Assembly: GCA_019637155.1 (NCBI GenBank)
Contig: JAHBWE010000014.1
Span: 124,001 to 188,000 of the forward strand
Length of the DNA stretch: 64,000 nucleotides
Origin: Labilithrix sp.
GTDB taxonomy: Bacteria > Myxococcota_A > Polyangia > Polyangiales > Polyangiaceae
Direction: 5' to 3'
Below the pieces are notes generated by a model. The model searched no databases. It saw nothing but the letters and a program-made list of their open reading frames with translations, and was not told the DNA's origin. Below are positions 1-9,448 of this stretch, in pieces. Each line of letters opens with the position of its first letter. Positions within the stretch are counted from its first letter, which is position 1. Both the position numbers and the translations under genes were made by a program.

Positions 1-1
1 G

Positions 2-3000
2 GTCCTCGGCGGCCCCGTCGCGATCAAGGTGCTCTACACGTCGATGAAGCGCGACGCGGATCGCTTCAAGCAAGAGGCGCAGATCCTCGCCGACATCTCG
101 CATCCGCGCATCGTCCGCTACGTCGCGCACGGGATGATCGAAGGCGGGCGCCCCTGGCTCGCGATGGAGTGGCTCGAAGGCGAGGACCTCGCCGATCGCC
201 TCGAGCGGAGCGGGCTCGGCCTCCGCGATGCGCTCCTCCTCGCGCGCCGCACCGCGGAGGCGCTCGCGGCGCTGCACGATCGGAACGTCGTCCATCGCGA
301 CGTGAAGCCGTCGAACATCTTCCTCACCGACAACGACGTCGATCGCGCGAAGGTCCTCGACCTCGGCGTCGCGCGGCTCCTCCACGGCGCGCAGCCGTCG
401 ACGCGGAGCGGGGTGATGGTCGGCACGCCCGGGTACATGGCGCCGGAGCAGGCGCGCGGGACGCGCGAGATCGACGCGCGCGCGGACGTGTTCGCGCTCG
501 GCTGCGTGCTCTACGAGTGCATCGCGGGCCGGCCCGCGTTCCAGTCGGACAACATCGCCTCGCTCCTCGCGAAGATCCTCCTCGAGACGCCGCCCTCGCT
601 CCGCGAGATCGGCTGCGAGATCCCGCTCCCGCTCGACGAGCTCGTGCAGCGCATGCTCGCGAAGGCGCCCGCCGCGCGGCCGGCCAGCGCGGCGGCGGTG
701 TTGAAGGAGCTCGAGACCTTCGGCGCGATCGCGGACGGCCCCGCCGTGCGCGCGAGCACGCCCGCGATGCGCGCGCTCACCGCCGGCGAGCGCCGCCTCG
801 TCTGCGTGGTGATGAGCACGGCGCCGGCGCTCGCGCAGGACGACTCGCAGCCCGACCTCGGCGCGTTCGGTCCGACCGACTCGGGGACCGAGACGATGGC
901 GGCGTCGTTCGATCCGCGCACGCTCGTCACGAGCTTCGGCGCGGAGGCGGAGGTCCTCGCCGACGGCACGATCGTCGCGACGCTCACCGGGATGGGCGGC
1001 GCCGGCGATCAAGCCGCGCAGGCGGCGCGCTGCGCGCTCGCGCTCCGCTCGCACCTCATCGACGCGCCGGTCGTCCTCGCGACCGGGCTCGCCACCGTGA
1101 CGGGGCGGAGCGCGGTCGGTGAGGTCATCGAGCGGGCGGCGGCGATCCTCGCGTCGGCGCGCGTGCGCCACGGCGCGATCGGCGAAGATTCGCTCGGCGG
1201 CCAGAGCCCGGTGTTCCTCGACGAGACGACGGCGGGGCTCCTCGACATGGGCTTCGACGTCGGCGGCGACGAGCGCGGGCTCTTCATCCGCGGCCTCCGC
1301 GAGCGCGACGCGAAGGCGCGCACGCTCCTCGGCAAGCCGACGCCGTTCGTCGGGCGCGACCGCGAGCTCTCCACCCTCGAGGCGCTCTTCGAGGAGTGCG
1401 CGAACGAGCCGGTCGCGCGCGCGGTGCTCGTCACCGGCTTCCCCGGCGCGGGCAAGTCGCGCCTCGTCGCCGAGATGATGCGGCAGATGCAGCGCCCCGG
1501 CGTGGAGCTGTGGCTCGCGCGCGGCGACGCGATGAGCCAGGGCTCGCCGTTCGCGCTCGCCCTTCGACTGCTGCGCCGCGGCGCAGGGATCACCGGCGGG
1601 GAGCCGCTCGTCGTACGGCAGCAGAAGCTCCGCGCGCGCGTGGCGCGTCACGTCGCGGAGGCGGACGTCGTGCGCGTGACCGAGTTCCTCGGCGAGGTCG
1701 CGAGCATCCCGTTCAATGACACCGACAGCGTGCAGCTCCGCGCCGCGCGGCAGGACGTGCAGCTGATGGGCGATCAGATGCGGCGCGCGTTCTGCGATCT
1801 CGTCCTCGCGGAGTCGCGCGCGAACCCGTTCGTGCTCGTGCTCGAGGACCTGCACTGGGGCGACCTACCGAGCGTGAACCTGCTCGACGCCGCGCTGCGC
1901 GCCGCGAACGAGCAGAGCTTCATGGTCCTCGCGGTGGCGCGCGGCGAGGTGCACGACGCGTTCCCGCAGCTCTGGGCGCAGCGCTCGCTCCAGGAGGTGC
2001 GCCTCGGTCCGCTCGTGCGCCGCGCGGGCGAGAAGCTCGTGCGCGACGTGCTCGGCGAGGACCTCCCCGCGACGGAGGTGGCGCGCCTGCTCGATCGCGC
2101 GGCGGGCAACGTCTTCTACCTCGAGGAGCTGATCCGCGCGTTCGCGGAGGGGACCGGGCGCGTCACGCGCGCGAGCATCCCGCCGCCGGGGACGATCCCG
2201 CCGCCGCCGACCTCGTCGACGGTGATGAACGCGGGCGAGCCGTGGTCGCTCCCCACCACCGTGCTCGCGATGGTGGAGGCGCGCCTCCAGCGGCTCGATC
2301 CGATGGCGCGGCGGGTGATGCGCGCGGCGAGCGTGTTCGGGGAGGCCTTCTGGCGCGGCGGCGTCGTCGCGCTCACGGGCGGGCAGTACAAGGCGACGGA
2401 GATCGACGAGTGGATCGCGGAGCTCGTGCGGCGCGAGATCGTGCAGCGGCGCGACAACTCGCGCTTCGAGCTCGAGACGGAGTACGCGTTCCGCCACGCG
2501 ATCGTGCGCGACGCCGCGTACCAGATGCTGACGACGGAGGACCAGGAGCTCGGGCATCGCCTCGCGGCCGACTGGCTCGAGAAGGCGGGGGAGGACGATC
2601 CGATGGTGCTCGGCGAGCACTTCGAGCGCGGAGGCAACCGCGCCCGCGCGGCCTTCTTCTACGCGCGCGCCGCGTTCCAGGCGCTCGAGGGCAACGACTT
2701 CGTCGCGGCGAAGCTCCGCGCGGACCGCGCGCTCCAGGCCGGCGCCGGCGCGGACGTGCGCGGGCAGCTCCAGCTCGTGCTCGCGGAGGCGTCGCGGTGG
2801 TCGGGCGAGCACGAGGCCGCGCGCGGCCACGCCCTCGCCGCGCTCGAGGCGCTCGAGGCGCGCTCCGCGGATTGGTACGTCGCGGCGGCGGAGGCGACCG
2901 AGTCGGCGATGACGCTCGGCCACGTCGACGAGGCGCACGGCATCGCGCGGCGCCTCACCGAAGACGACGCGCCGATGAGCCCCGCGCGCGTGATCGCGAG

Positions 3001-3913
3001 CTCCCGCATCGCGGTCGTGCTCGGCGTCACCGGCATGTACGACGTCGCGACGCAGCTGCTCGCGCCGATCGAGCGCGCGACGGAGCTCCTCGATCGCGAG
3101 CCGGCGGCGCGCGCGTTCCTGCTCTCGGCGAACGTCTCGCGCGCGCTGTGGGAGCCGGACCTCGAGCGCGCGGTCGTCCTCGCGGACAGCGCGATCGCGT
3201 CGTTCGAGGAGATCGGCGACGCGCGGAACGCGACGCGGCAGCGCCAGAAGGCGGGGTGGGCGCTCGCGGAGCTCGGGGCCTACGACGAGGCGGAGGCGAT
3301 CCTCACGCGGGCGCGGGCGGACGCGGAGCGGCTCGGCCTCGTCGCGGTCGCGAACGACGCGACGCTGCGGCTCGCGTTCGTCTGCGTGCGCACGGGGCGC
3401 TACGACCACGCGGTGGCGCTGACGAACGAGATCATCGCGGCGTACTCCGCGCAGCGCGATCGCGCCGGCGAGGCGCACGCGCGCGCGTACCTCGCGAGCG
3501 TCTATTACTTCGGCGGGCACTTCTCCGCCGCGGCGACGGAGGCGCGCGGCTGCCTCGCGCTGATCGAGCACTCGCCGCCGTACCGCGCCGCGGTGCTCGG
3601 CTTCCTCGCGCTCACGCTGATGCACGAGGGCGCGCCGCCGGCGGAGGTCGTCGCGACGGCGAAGGAGGCGTTCGACCTCCTCGAGGAGCTCACCGGCATC
3701 GCGGAGGGCGAGGCGGTCGTGCGCATCGCCTACGCGGAGGCGCTCCACTACGCCGAGGACCTGGAGGGCGCGAAGAAGGCGGTCGCGTCCGCGCGCGATC
3801 GCCTGCTCGCGCGCGCGGCGAAGATCGGCAACGCATCGTACAAGCGCAGCTTCCTCGGCGCCGTCCGCGAAAACAGCCGCACCCTCGCCCGCGCCGGCGA
3901 ATGGCTAGCGTGA
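2..3913 (+). CDS. Ser/Thr protein kinase fused to AAA-type ATPase and TPR region (5' end outside window)
   Basis: The frame is open from the window edge, and the first codons already encode the subdomain II VAIK lysine (bases 17-28), so the glycine loop and true start lie upstream. The kinase domain has HRDVKPSN near base 293, DLG in place of DFG near 359, and GTPGYMAPE near 421. A degenerate nucleotide-cyclase-like segment follows (about bases 780-1300). Next is an AAA ATPase with Walker A GFPGAGKS near 1437 and a Walker B-like LEDLHWGD near 1845. The last ~500 residues are Ala-rich helical repeats of TPR type. This is the architecture of large myxobacterial signalling kinases, in which the ATPase/TPR part probably senses or scaffolds partners. 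Kinase activity is well supported; the substrate is unknown. The downstream cytochrome gene overlaps its last 13 bases, suggesting co-transcription. Confidence 0.9.
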   Translation, partial: VLGGPVAIKVLYTSMKRDADRFKQEAQILADISHPRIVRYVAHGMIEGGRPWLAMEWLEGEDLADRLERSGLGLRDALLLARRTAEALAALHDRNVVHRDVKPSNIFLTDNDVDRAKVLDLGVARLLHGAQPSTRSGVMVGTPGYMAPEQARGTREIDARADVFALGCVLYECIAGRPAFQSDNIASLLAKILLETPPSLREIGCEIPLPLDELVQRMLAKAPAARPASAAAVLKELETFGAIADGPAVRASTPAMRALTAGERRLVCVVMSTAPALAQDDSQPDLGAFGPTDSGTETMAASFDPRTLVTSFGAEAEVLADGTIVATLTGMGGAGDQAAQAARCALALRSHLIDAPVVLATGLATVTGRSAVGEVIERAAAILASARVRHGAIGEDSLGGQSPVFLDETTAGLLDMGFDVGGDERGLFIRGLRERDAKARTLLGKPTPFVGRDRELSTLEALFEECANEPVARAVLVTGFPGAGKSRLVAEMMRQMQRPGVELWLARGDAMSQGSPFALALRLLRRGAGITGGEPLVVRQQKLRARVARHVAEADVVRVTEFLGEVASIPFNDTDSVQLRAARQDVQLMGDQMRRAFCDLVLAESRANPFVLVLEDLHWGDLPSVNLLDAALRAANEQSFMVLAVARGEVHDAFPQLWAQRSLQEVRLGPLVRRAGEKLVRDVLGEDLPATEVARLLDRAAGNVFYLEELIRAFAEGTGRVTRASIPPPGTIPPPPTSSTVMNAGEPWSLPTTVLAMVEARLQRLDPMARRVMRAASVFGEAFWRGGVVALTGGQYKATEIDEWIAELVRREIVQRRDNSRFELETEYAFRHAIVRDAAYQMLTTEDQELGHRLAADWLEKAGEDDPMVLGEHFERGGNRARAAFFYARAAFQALEGNDFVAAKLRADRALQAGAGADVRGQLQLVLAEASRWSGEHEAARGHALAALEALEARSADWYVAAAEATESAMTLGHVDEAHGIARRLTEDDAPMSPARVIASSRIAVVLGVTGMYDVATQLLAPIERATELLDREPAARAFLLSANVSRALWEPDLERAVVLADSAIASFEEIGDARNATRQRQKAGWALAELGAYDEAEAILTRARADAERLGLVAVANDATLRLAFVCVRTGRYDHAVALTNEIIAAYSAQRDRAGEAHARAYLASVYYFGGHFSAAATEARGCLALIEHSPPYRAAVLGFLALTLMHEGAPPAEVVATAKEAFDLLEELTGIAEGEAVVRIAYAEALHYAEDLEGAKKAVASARDRLLARAAKIGNASYKRSFLGAVRENSRTLARAGEWLA

Positions 3914-5742
3914 AGCACACACCCTCGCGAGGGCGGGGGCGGGTACCGAGCGACGGCGTGCTGCCGACACGCGTGCATGGGGCGCTCTTTATTTTTTTCA
4001 TCCTCTGCGCGGTGGCGTGTGGGGCGTCGTCGCGTGATGCGGCGGAGCCTCGGGCGGGCGGGGGCTCGGTGGGGGTGGTGCGGAGCAACGTGCGGTTCGA
4101 GGACTACGCGGGGACGGAGTCGTGCCGGCGCTGTCACGCGGCGTACGTCGAGAAGTGGCTCGCGACGCCGATGCACAACATGACGCGGGCGGCGCGCACG
4201 GCGGAGGGGGTGCAGGGGCCGTTCGACGGCACCGTCTTCAAGTTCCGCGAGGACACCGCGACGCTCACGTCGGACGGAGGCGAGCGCTTCGTGACCCTCG
4301 CGTCGAAGCGCTTCGGCGGCGGCATCTACAAGGTGACGCGCGTGATCGGCGGGCATCATCGCGAGGACTACGCCGGCGTCACGGTGTCGGCCGCGCGCGC
4401 GGACGCCAAGCCGATGGGCGATCCGACCGAGGAGCTCGTGCTCCCGGTGAGCTGGGTCTACAAGACGAGGTCGCTCCGCTACAAAGGGTTCTCCGTGATG
4501 GTGAAGGAGCGCGCCGGGCTCCGCGCCGGTCCGGTCTGGAACCAGACCTGCATCTTCTGTCACAACACGCCGCCGTATCTCTCGACCGTGCTCGGCGCGC
4601 TCTCCGGCACGCACGGCTACCAGGGCGAGGTGCTCGATCCGCTCCTCCCGTCGTCGATGCGCGCTCAGTACGTCGTGACCGATCCGAAGAAGATGGAGGA
4701 GGCGCTCTCCGCCGAGTCGGCGCGGCTCGGCGGCTCCGGCCGCACGTTGCGCGCGACGATGGCGGTGACGCGGAGCCGCTTCCGCGCGAGCCACCTCGTC
4801 GAGGTCGGGATCGGCTGCGAGTCGTGCCACCTCGGCTCGGCGGAGCACGTGAAGGATCCGGAGCGCCTGCCGTCGCTCGAGCCGCGGAGCGACGCGTTCG
4901 CGGTGCGCCTCGCGAAGCCGCCCGCGGCGCAGCGCGCGGAGTCGATCAACCGCGTCTGCGCGCGCTGCCATCAGGTCCTGTTCTCGGGCTACGACCCCAC
5001 CTGGGAGGGCGGCTCGCGAAAGCGCGGTCCGGGCGGCAGCCACATCAACTCGGGCGAGGCGCGCGACATGATGCTCGGCGCGTGCGCGACGAAGATGTCG
5101 TGCGTCGACTGCCACGATCCGCACGCGCCGGACGGCGTCGCGCAGCTCCGCGCCGCCGACGCGGCGACGATGGATGCGCTCTGCACGAAGTGCCATTCCA
5201 AGTACGCGGGGGCGGAGGCGCTGCGCGCGCACTCGCATCACGATCCGGCGCGCGAGGGGGCGCGGTGCGTGAGCTGCCACATGCCGAAGAAGAACATGTC
5301 ACTCGACGGCGACCTCACGCGCTACCACCGCGTCGGCTCGCCGACCGACATGACGAAGGTGATCGAGGACCGTCCGCTCGAGTGCGCGCTCTGCCACGCC
5401 GACAAGTCCGTGAACGACCTCGCGCGGACGATGGAGAAGTGGTGGAGCAAGGCCTACGACGACGGCTCGCTCGAGCGGCTCTACGGCTCGCTCGACGCGA
5501 ACGTGCTCCTCGCGACGGCGGAGAAGGGGAAGCCACACGAGCAGGCGGTCGCGTTCCAGGTGCTGGGCGACGCGAAGGTGAAGGAGGCGGCCCCGGTCCT
5601 CGCCCGTCAGCTGACGCACACGTACCCGCTCGTCCGCGGCTACGCGAAGCGCGCCCTCGAGTCGATCCGAGGCGCCCCGCTCGCGATCGACATCGACGCG
5701 CCGGACGACGCGATCGCGGAGCAGGTGAGACAGCTCCGCTGA
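3901..5742 (+). CDS. Octahaem c-type cytochrome lipoprotein
   Basis: Eight CXXCH haem-binding motifs are visible: CRRCH (4123-4137), CIFCH, CESCH, CARCH, CVDCH, CTKCH, CVSCH and CALCH. A hydrophobic N-terminal stretch ends in AVAC, a lipobox, so the mature protein is probably an exported, lipid-anchored multihaem electron carrier. After the last haem, about 80 residues look like a HEAT-type helical repeat. The start is uncertain: ATG 3901 overlaps the kinase gene, while GTG 3958 or 3973 would give a more typical signal peptide. Haem number and spacing recall the cytochrome c554/hydroxylamine oxidoreductase/octahaem tetrathionate reductase superfamily, but no catalytic specificity can be read from the sequence. 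An electron-transfer role is an inference. Confidence 0.85.
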   Translation: MASVKHTPSRGRGRVPSDGVLPTRVHGALFIFFILCAVACGASSRDAAEPRAGGGSVGVVRSNVRFEDYAGTESCRRCHAAYVEKWLATPMHNMTRAARTAEGVQGPFDGTVFKFREDTATLTSDGGERFVTLASKRFGGGIYKVTRVIGGHHREDYAGVTVSAARADAKPMGDPTEELVLPVSWVYKTRSLRYKGFSVMVKERAGLRAGPVWNQTCIFCHNTPPYLSTVLGALSGTHGYQGEVLDPLLPSSMRAQYVVTDPKKMEEALSAESARLGGSGRTLRATMAVTRSRFRASHLVEVGIGCESCHLGSAEHVKDPERLPSLEPRSDAFAVRLAKPPAAQRAESINRVCARCHQVLFSGYDPTWEGGSRKRGPGGSHINSGEARDMMLGACATKMSCVDCHDPHAPDGVAQLRAADAATMDALCTKCHSKYAGAEALRAHSHHDPAREGARCVSCHMPKKNMSLDGDLTRYHRVGSPTDMTKVIEDRPLECALCHADKSVNDLARTMEKWWSKAYDDGSLERLYGSLDANVLLATAEKGKPHEQAVAFQVLGDAKVKEAAPVLARQLTHTYPLVRGYAKRALESIRGAPLAIDIDAPDDAIAEQVRQLR

Positions 5743-5764
5743 CGCGCCCGCGCCGCCGCGCCGC

Positions 5765-7498
5765 TCACTCGCGCTCGACGACGTTGCCGTGCTCGAAGCG
5801 GGTTCGCTTTCGGAACGTGCCGTCGGAGCTCCATTCGCGGACGACGCCGTGGAGGACGCCGCCGGCGTACGGCTCCTCGCGCCAGACCTTGCGGTTCGCG
5901 TGGAGCATGAGCTGCACGCCCTCGCGCCGGTCGTCGACGCGGTTCTCGATCGACCACGGGTTCCCTTCGGCGTCGAAGCGGAAGAACCGGCCGTTCATCT
6001 TGTCGTCGACGTACGTGCCTTGCTGCTGGAGCTTGCCGTTCGTATGGAAGCGGAGAAAGGGACCGTGGAATTTCCGGTCGGGGCGCCGGCACGCGAGCAC
6101 GAGCTCGTCGCGGAAGATCGTCGTGCCCGCCGGGCAGGGAAGCTCCGCCTTCATCGAAGGCGACGCCACGACGGGGACGAACGCAGGCACGAGCGGCGGC
6201 GTCACGTCACCGGACCCACGCGGTGACGGCAGCGAGGATTCGTGCACCTTACCTGCACTCGTCCATTTGACGACGAAGATCATAAAGAAGGCAAATACGG
6301 TAAATACGGCAGCGAACGCCAGGCCGACCACGGTTCCCACCCCGACCTTGCTCGTCGCCGGCCGCTCCCGCCACGCAGTCGCCGCTGCGATGGGGAGCGC
6401 TGGCGTGCGCGCGAGGTTGGGCGGCGTCGCTGCGATGGGGGGCGCCGGCGTGCGCGCGAGGTCGGTCGCTGCCGTCTCGAGAAGCGCGATGACCTCTTTC
6501 ATCGAGGGGTGACGGCGATCGGGATCGCGATCGAGCGCGCGATCGAGCAGCAGGGCGATGGCCGCCGGTGCGTGTGCGTGGGTGGGGAGCGGCGGCGGGC
6601 GGCGATGCAGCTTCGCCTCTCGGATCTCCTCGTACTCTCCGGTGAAGGGGCGCTCGCCTGCGATCGCCTCGTGGAGCGCGACCGCGAACGCGTATTGATC
6701 GGCCTTCGCGGACGCGGGCAGTCCGAGGTGCTGCTCCGGCGCCATGTACGCGGGCGTGCCGAGGACGGCCCCGGATTTCGTCAGCGCGCCCGCGGCGAAC
6801 GGCGCGTCGTCGGCGGCGCGGACGAGCCCGAAGTCGCCGACGCGCACGCGCCGGTCGCGCCCGACGAGCACGTTGTCCGGCTTGAAGTCGCGGTGGATCA
6901 GCCCCGCCTCGTGCGCCGCGGCGAGGCCGCGCGCTGCCTGGAGGAACAGGTCGATCGTCTGCGCGAGGTCGCCCGGCCGCGCGCTCGCGCGCAAGGTCCC
7001 GCCTTCGACGAGCTCCATCGCGAGGAAGAGCTGGCCGTCGGGGAGCTCGCCGACGTCGTGGACCGTCACGACGTTGGGGTGCGTGAGCTTCGCCATCGCT
7101 CGCGCCTCGCGCGACATGCGAAGGCTCGCCGTCGAGTCACCCTCGTCCGGGCGAACCAGCTTCAGCGCGACCTTCCGCTCGAGCGCCGGATCGAGCGCGA
7201 CGAAGACGACGCCCATCCCTCCACGACCAAGCTCACGCTCCACGACGTACCGCGCAACCCGGTCCCCCGGCGCCAGGCCCCCACCCCGCCCCCGCCGCTC
7301 CACCGGGATCGTCGCGCCCGCCACCGTCACGCCCGCCGCGTCCGCCGCCCCTCCTCCCTCGGTGCGGAGGTGGACGAGGTGTGCGACGACGGTCCGGCAC
7401 GTCGCGCACTCGTCGAGGTGGGCCGCGACGGCGCTTGCCTCTCTCGCGTGGGCGGAGGCGAAGGCGGCGAGAGCGTCGTCGCTCGGGCATCCGGTCAC
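5765..7498 (-). CDS. Zinc-finger anti-sigma-like / Ser-Thr kinase / MORN-type fusion membrane protein
   Basis: The N-terminus carries an anti-sigma-type zinc motif (H-x3-C-x2-C, AHLDECATC, about residues 24-32). A full kinase domain follows: GRGGMG loop, VALK lysine, HRDFKPDN, DFG, GTPAYMAPE. After a Pro/Ala linker there is one transmembrane segment (VVGLAFAAVFTVFAFFMIFV region). An extracytoplasmic C-terminal ~130 residues has repeated Gly-x-Phe/Asp-Gly patterns resembling MORN_2/YwqK repeats. The GTG start overlaps the stop of the upstream sigma-factor gene by 4 bases (GTGA), so translation is probably coupled. By analogy with other ZAS-domain proteins it may hold that sigma factor, with phosphorylation as an added control; that is inference. 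Confidence 0.88.
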   Translation of the reverse strand: MTGCPSDDALAAFASAHAREASAVAAHLDECATCRTVVAHLVHLRTEGGGAADAAGVTVAGATIPVERRGRGGGLAPGDRVARYVVERELGRGGMGVVFVALDPALERKVALKLVRPDEGDSTASLRMSREARAMAKLTHPNVVTVHDVGELPDGQLFLAMELVEGGTLRASARPGDLAQTIDLFLQAARGLAAAHEAGLIHRDFKPDNVLVGRDRRVRVGDFGLVRAADDAPFAAGALTKSGAVLGTPAYMAPEQHLGLPASAKADQYAFAVALHEAIAGERPFTGEYEEIREAKLHRRPPPLPTHAHAPAAIALLLDRALDRDPDRRHPSMKEVIALLETAATDLARTPAPPIAATPPNLARTPALPIAAATAWRERPATSKVGVGTVVGLAFAAVFTVFAFFMIFVVKWTSAGKVHESSLPSPRGSGDVTPPLVPAFVPVVASPSMKAELPCPAGTTIFRDELVLACRRPDRKFHGPFLRFHTNGKLQQQGTYVDDKMNGRFFRFDAEGNPWSIENRVDDRREGVQLMLHANRKVWREEPYAGGVLHGVVREWSSDGTFRKRTRFEHGNVVERE

Positions 7499-8391
7499 GG
7501 TTCGAGGTGCCCGCGTAAGGAGAGCTCGATCCCGCTCGCGAGCACACGAAGGAGGCTCGCGACGCTCTCGTCGCGCGCGCCGATGCGGCGGCCCACGCTC
7601 GCGATCAGCTTCGCTCGTAGGTGGTCGCGCGCGGACCCGATCCATCGCGCCGCCGTCGCGCGGTGGATGCCGTAGAGCTCGCCGATCGCGTCGATCGAGA
7701 GGCCGTCGCAGACCGCGAGGCGGAGGAGCGTGCGCTCGCGCGGCTCGAGCTCGCCGACCGCCTCCGCGAGCGAGTCCTTCAGCGCCGGGCCGTAGAGCCT
7801 CCGCGCGTGGTCGACCTCCGCGTCGGCCCCCTCGCGCGGCAGCACCGCCAGCATCGCGTCGTCGAGCTCGATCTCGCGCGGCGATCGCGTCGCGAGGTTG
7901 ACGAGCACGCGCGTGACCGCGACGCGGAACCACGCCCGCAGCGGCCCCGCGCCGGTGTAGCCCGCGACGCGCGGCGGCGCGTCCTCGCTCCGGACGAAGA
8001 GGCGATGCCGCATCATCTGCGTCACCTCGTCGACGCCGACGTTCGGACGAACACGCGCGTGCGCGTGACGGACCTCGCCGAAGCACTCGCGCTCGAACGC
8101 CTCGATCGCGGCGCGGTCGCCCTCCGCGCAGCCGAGCGCGATCACGAGCTCGCCGCCGCGCAGCGGAGCGAGCCGCTCGGCGAGCGCTCCTTCGCCCGGC
8201 GCGACGCCGACGGCGAGCACGTGCGCGGCGAGCTTCGCCGGCGCGACCTCGATCACCGGACGTTCCCGCCGCGCCGCGTCGACGAACGCCACGAGCGCGG
8301 CGAGATCCGCGGCGCTCGCCACCTTCGCGCGGTGCTCTTCCGGCAGATCGTCGAGCGAGAACGACATCGAAGGAGGAGCGTACCGACTCAC
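7495..8391 (-). CDS. RNA polymerase sigma factor-like protein (sigma-70 family)
   Basis: The protein has about 298 residues. Its C-terminal part has a sigma region 4-type helix-turn-helix: 'LEPRERTLLRLAVCDGLS' followed by 'IGELYGIHRATAARWI'. A region 2-like segment lies in the middle (AGYTGAGPLRAWFRVAVTRVLVN), where ordinary sigma factors bind core polymerase. The N-terminal ~90 residues are unlike ECF sigma factors. Start is GTG 8391, with an in-frame ATG at 8367 as alternative; neither has a clear ribosome site. Its stop overlaps the start of the zinc-finger kinase gene by 4 bases, the usual arrangement of a sigma factor and its regulator. Target promoters are not known. Confidence 0.8.
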   Translation of the reverse strand: MSRYAPPSMSFSLDDLPEEHRAKVASAADLAALVAFVDAARRERPVIEVAPAKLAAHVLAVGVAPGEGALAERLAPLRGGELVIALGCAEGDRAAIEAFERECFGEVRHAHARVRPNVGVDEVTQMMRHRLFVRSEDAPPRVAGYTGAGPLRAWFRVAVTRVLVNLATRSPREIELDDAMLAVLPREGADAEVDHARRLYGPALKDSLAEAVGELEPRERTLLRLAVCDGLSIDAIGELYGIHRATAARWIGSARDHLRAKLIASVGRRIGARDESVASLLRVLASGIELSLRGHLEP

Positions 8392-8412
8392 CTGAGGACC
8401 GCCAACGACGCG

Positions 8413-9252
8413 CTAGCGCGGGCTCATCTCGAGCTCCTTGCCGGACTCGTCCACGCACGCGCCCTTCGCGAAGTCGCACTCGAACACGCCGTTCTCCGCG
8501 TACACCCTCACGCCGTCGCCGAGGCACACGTAATAGAAGCCGCCGTCGACCGGCGGCCGCAGGCACGTCTCGCCGTCCTGGACGAGCATCGAGAAGTCGA
8601 GCGTCTCGCCGCCGGAGCGGAGGCCCTCCGCCGACCAGAGGAGGTTCGGCCCGAAGGAGGAGGACGAAGCCTTCGGCGCCTTCGCGCTCTTTCCTCCCGT
8701 CCACGTGCTCTTGTCGACGATCGGATCCTTGCTCTGGATCATCGTCATGCGCCCGTCGAGGGTGCTGTCGCCGAGGCGGCAGTCACGGAACACGAACGAC
8801 ATCGTGAGCTCGCCTTCGAGCTTCTGCGCCTTCACCGCCTCGAGATCGCTGATCGCGTACGAGACGTCGCCGGAGCCCTCGCACGGGCAAGTGCCTTCGT
8901 CCTTGCCCGCCTCGATGTCGGGGCAGTCCGTCGCGGGCTCGTCGGAGAGGAGGTGGATCGAACGCAGCGCGAGCGCGCGCGTCCCGACGCCGGGCGTGCT
9001 CGTCGCGCCGCCGCCGCCGAGCGGGTTGAAGCCGCCCGCGCTCCGCTGCTTGCTCGACGTCGCGTGCGCGCCCGCGCCGTTCTCCTTCGTGAGCGCCGCG
9101 GTCGCCGGCTCGGACATCGCGCGCTTCGCGGACGCCGCTCCCGCGCGAGCGCTCGCGGCGGCGCCGCCGTCACCGTCGCCGCACGCGAGCACGAAGCCGG
9201 CGGTGGCGACCAGAGCGACGACGCGGCCCGAAACCGAACGGATGCTGAACAT
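8413..9252 (-). CDS. Hypothetical lipoprotein
   Basis: About 279 residues. The N-terminus is a lipoprotein signal (VVALVATAGFVLAC, Cys near residue 24), followed by a low-complexity Ala/Ser/Gly segment. The remaining ~180 residues contain six or more Cys, including CPDIEAGKDEGTCPC, and look like an extracytoplasmic beta-rich domain. The start ATG 9252 is chosen because a good ribosome site (AGGAGAAGAGG) precedes it. It lies 20 bases downstream of the sigma gene start on the same strand, so it could be transcribed through into the sigma/kinase pair. I do not recognise the family. Confidence 0.72.
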   Translation of the reverse strand: MFSIRSVSGRVVALVATAGFVLACGDGDGGAAASARAGAASAKRAMSEPATAALTKENGAGAHATSSKQRSAGGFNPLGGGGATSTPGVGTRALALRSIHLLSDEPATDCPDIEAGKDEGTCPCEGSGDVSYAISDLEAVKAQKLEGELTMSFVFRDCRLGDSTLDGRMTMIQSKDPIVDKSTWTGGKSAKAPKASSSSFGPNLLWSAEGLRSGGETLDFSMLVQDGETCLRPPVDGGFYYVCLGDGVRVYAENGVFECDFAKGACVDESGKELEMSPR

Positions 9253-9448
9253 GAGCCTCTTCTCCTTCGCGAACGCTGCGCGCGCGGCCCCCGTGGCCTC
9301 GTGCCGGAGCGTCGTTCGGAGGCCAAGACACGGCGCGAGCGCGAGGTCGCAAAGATCGGTGCGCGGAGGTGCGCAGCGACGACGATGACGATTTCGATGC
9401 GACGAGCGCCGCGACGCGTGTCCAGGAGGCGCTGGAGGAAAGATCCCG

